Source: Rhodobacteraceae bacterium HLUCCA08
GTDB taxonomy: Bacteria > Pseudomonadota > Alphaproteobacteria > Rhodobacterales > Rhodobacteraceae
Assembly (NCBI GenBank): GCA_001314655.1
Contig: LJSF01000016.1
Location: 314,493-378,492 of the forward strand
Reading direction: 5' to 3'
Length of the DNA: 64,000 nt
Position numbers and translations under genes: made by a program. Below, piece by piece: positions 63,707 to 64,000 of the stretch; position 1 is the stretch's first letter, and each line of letters opens with the position of its first letter. The notes under the pieces were generated by a model. That model was not told where the DNA came from, ran no database searches, and saw only the letters and a list, made by a program, of their open reading frames with translations.

Positions 63707-63746
63707 ATTTACAAACAAACATCACTTTTGATAATGGATTTACAAA
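63707..63746 (+). promoter_or_regulatory. Direct repeats ATTTACAAA upstream of acs
   Basis: Two identical 9-base copies at 63707-63715 and 63738-63746, starting 31 bases apart (about three helical turns). The second is part of GGATTTA-N13-TAAATCC (63736-63762). Possible regulator sites for acetate metabolism. Confidence 0.4.
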
Positions 63747-63813
63747 AAAACTCCATAAATCCAGCGCCCAATTCCGTTTTGTTTACTTACCCCTATGATG
63801 TGCCCACGCCGTG

Positions 63814-63835
63814 ATACGGAAAGGAGGTTCCGTAT
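63814..63835 (+). promoter_or_regulatory. Hairpin with AGGAGG in the loop, acs leader
   Basis: ATACGGAA and TTCCGTAT form a perfect 8-bp stem whose six-base loop is exactly AGGAGG. It ends 41 bases before the acs ATG, which has its own GAGGAG site. A decoy ribosome site or RNA-binding protein target is possible. Confidence 0.45.
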
Positions 63836-63876
63836 TCGCCAGCGGGTCGATCTTGCGACCACATGAGGAGGACATC

Positions 63877-64000
63877 ATGAAGGACGACGTTGCCAGCGGA
63901 CTCTATCCGCCTTCCCCCGAGGTTGTTGCCCGGGCGCATGTCGACGCGGCGCAATATGAGGAGATGTATGCGGCCTCGGTGTCGGATCCGGAGGGGTTCT
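63877..64000 (+). CDS. acs: Acetyl-CoA synthetase, 3' part outside window
   Basis: The first 41 residues are present (MKDDVASGLYPPSPEVVARAHVDAAQY...). The N-terminal pattern YPPSPEVV, AHVDAAQYEEMYAASVSDPEGF is characteristic of acetate-CoA ligase (AMP-forming), although a propionate-CoA ligase cannot be excluded from this fragment. GAGGAG lies upstream of ATG 63877. It would recapture acetate; it follows aromatic genes whose pathways end in acetyl-CoA. Confidence 0.8.
   Translation, partial: MKDDVASGLYPPSPEVVARAHVDAAQYEEMYAASVSDPEGF

Larger units (their letters stand above)
63538..63876 (+). other. AT-rich regulatory region upstream of acs
   Basis: About 340 bases, clearly more A/T-rich than the rest of the window (63650-63800). 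It contains a TGCA-type site (63624-63637), two ATTTACAAA direct repeats (63707-63715, 63738-63746), an inverted repeat (63736-63762) and a hairpin whose loop is AGGAGG (63814-63835). No gene was recognised. Confidence 0.6.

Noticed and set aside
63863..63880. Five-codon upstream ORF overlapping the acs start (ATG AGG AGG ACA TCA TGA)
   Set aside because: It is made of the acs ribosome binding site itself and has no ribosome site of its own; most likely chance.

Overview
The window is high-GC, gene-dense DNA from an alphaproteobacterium, most likely a Rhodobacterales (Roseobacter-group) chromosome. Signs of this are the flaF/flbT/DUF1217 flagellin module, the flagellar gene orders, the rpsT-dnaA-dnaN-recF-gyrB replication block, ubiB/ubiE, and aromatic catabolism through CoA thioesters with a TRAP transporter. 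I saw no rRNA, tRNA, CRISPR array, prophage or insertion sequence.

Layout. 1-17.3 kb: flagellar export, rod, ring, hook and filament genes in several facing operons (flhA-fliR-flhB-fliJ-like; flgB-flgC-fliE-fliQ-flgF-flgG-flgA-flgH-fliL; fliI; flagellin-flaF-flbT-DUF1217; flgN-like and rod-binding protein; fliK-flgD). 17.3-22.4 kb: ubiquinone genes ubiB and ubiE, mutM, an enoyl-CoA hydratase and rpsT. 22.4-30.4 kb: dnaA, dnaN, recF, a GNAT protein, a LysE-type exporter and gyrB. 30.5-35.7 kb: a CDP-alcohol phosphatidyltransferase coupled to a YnjBCD-type ABC importer, then msrB-msrA on the opposite strand.

35.8-49 kb: the phenylacetate (paa) pathway in three transcription units. These are thiolase-paaABCDE; paaG-paaI-paaK-tetR leftwards; and paaZ-paaX rightwards. 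A two-gene membrane/ClpP-like pair sits inside the cluster. A TetR-type palindrome lies between paaG and paaZ. 49.2-53.6 kb: a fumarylacetoacetate-hydrolase-family gene and a complete TRAP transporter whose large permease carries an insertion of about 115 residues.

53.7-64 kb: a second aromatic-CoA region. A palindrome-controlled operon (SDR dehydrogenase, hydratase, MarR, feruloyl-CoA synthase-like ligase, atypical thiolase, DUF309) could shorten cinnamate-type acids to aromatic acyl-CoA. It is followed by boxB (benzoyl-CoA 2,3-epoxidase), a 55-residue protein with a ferredoxin-like Cys motif, a hotdog thioesterase, boxR, pcaB, and the start of an acetyl-CoA synthetase. boxA, boxC and a clear benzoate-CoA ligase are not in the window. 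TGCA-N6-TGCA repeats upstream of the TRAP genes, boxB and (degenerate) boxR suggest that BoxR links aromatic uptake to the box pathway. Together the two regions would turn phenylacetate, cinnamate-type acids and benzoate into succinyl-CoA and acetyl-CoA, using shared ring-epoxidation chemistry.

Limits: all family calls are by eye from translated sequence and recalled motifs. Start codons were chosen from visible ribosome binding sites and usual family lengths. No database search was run.
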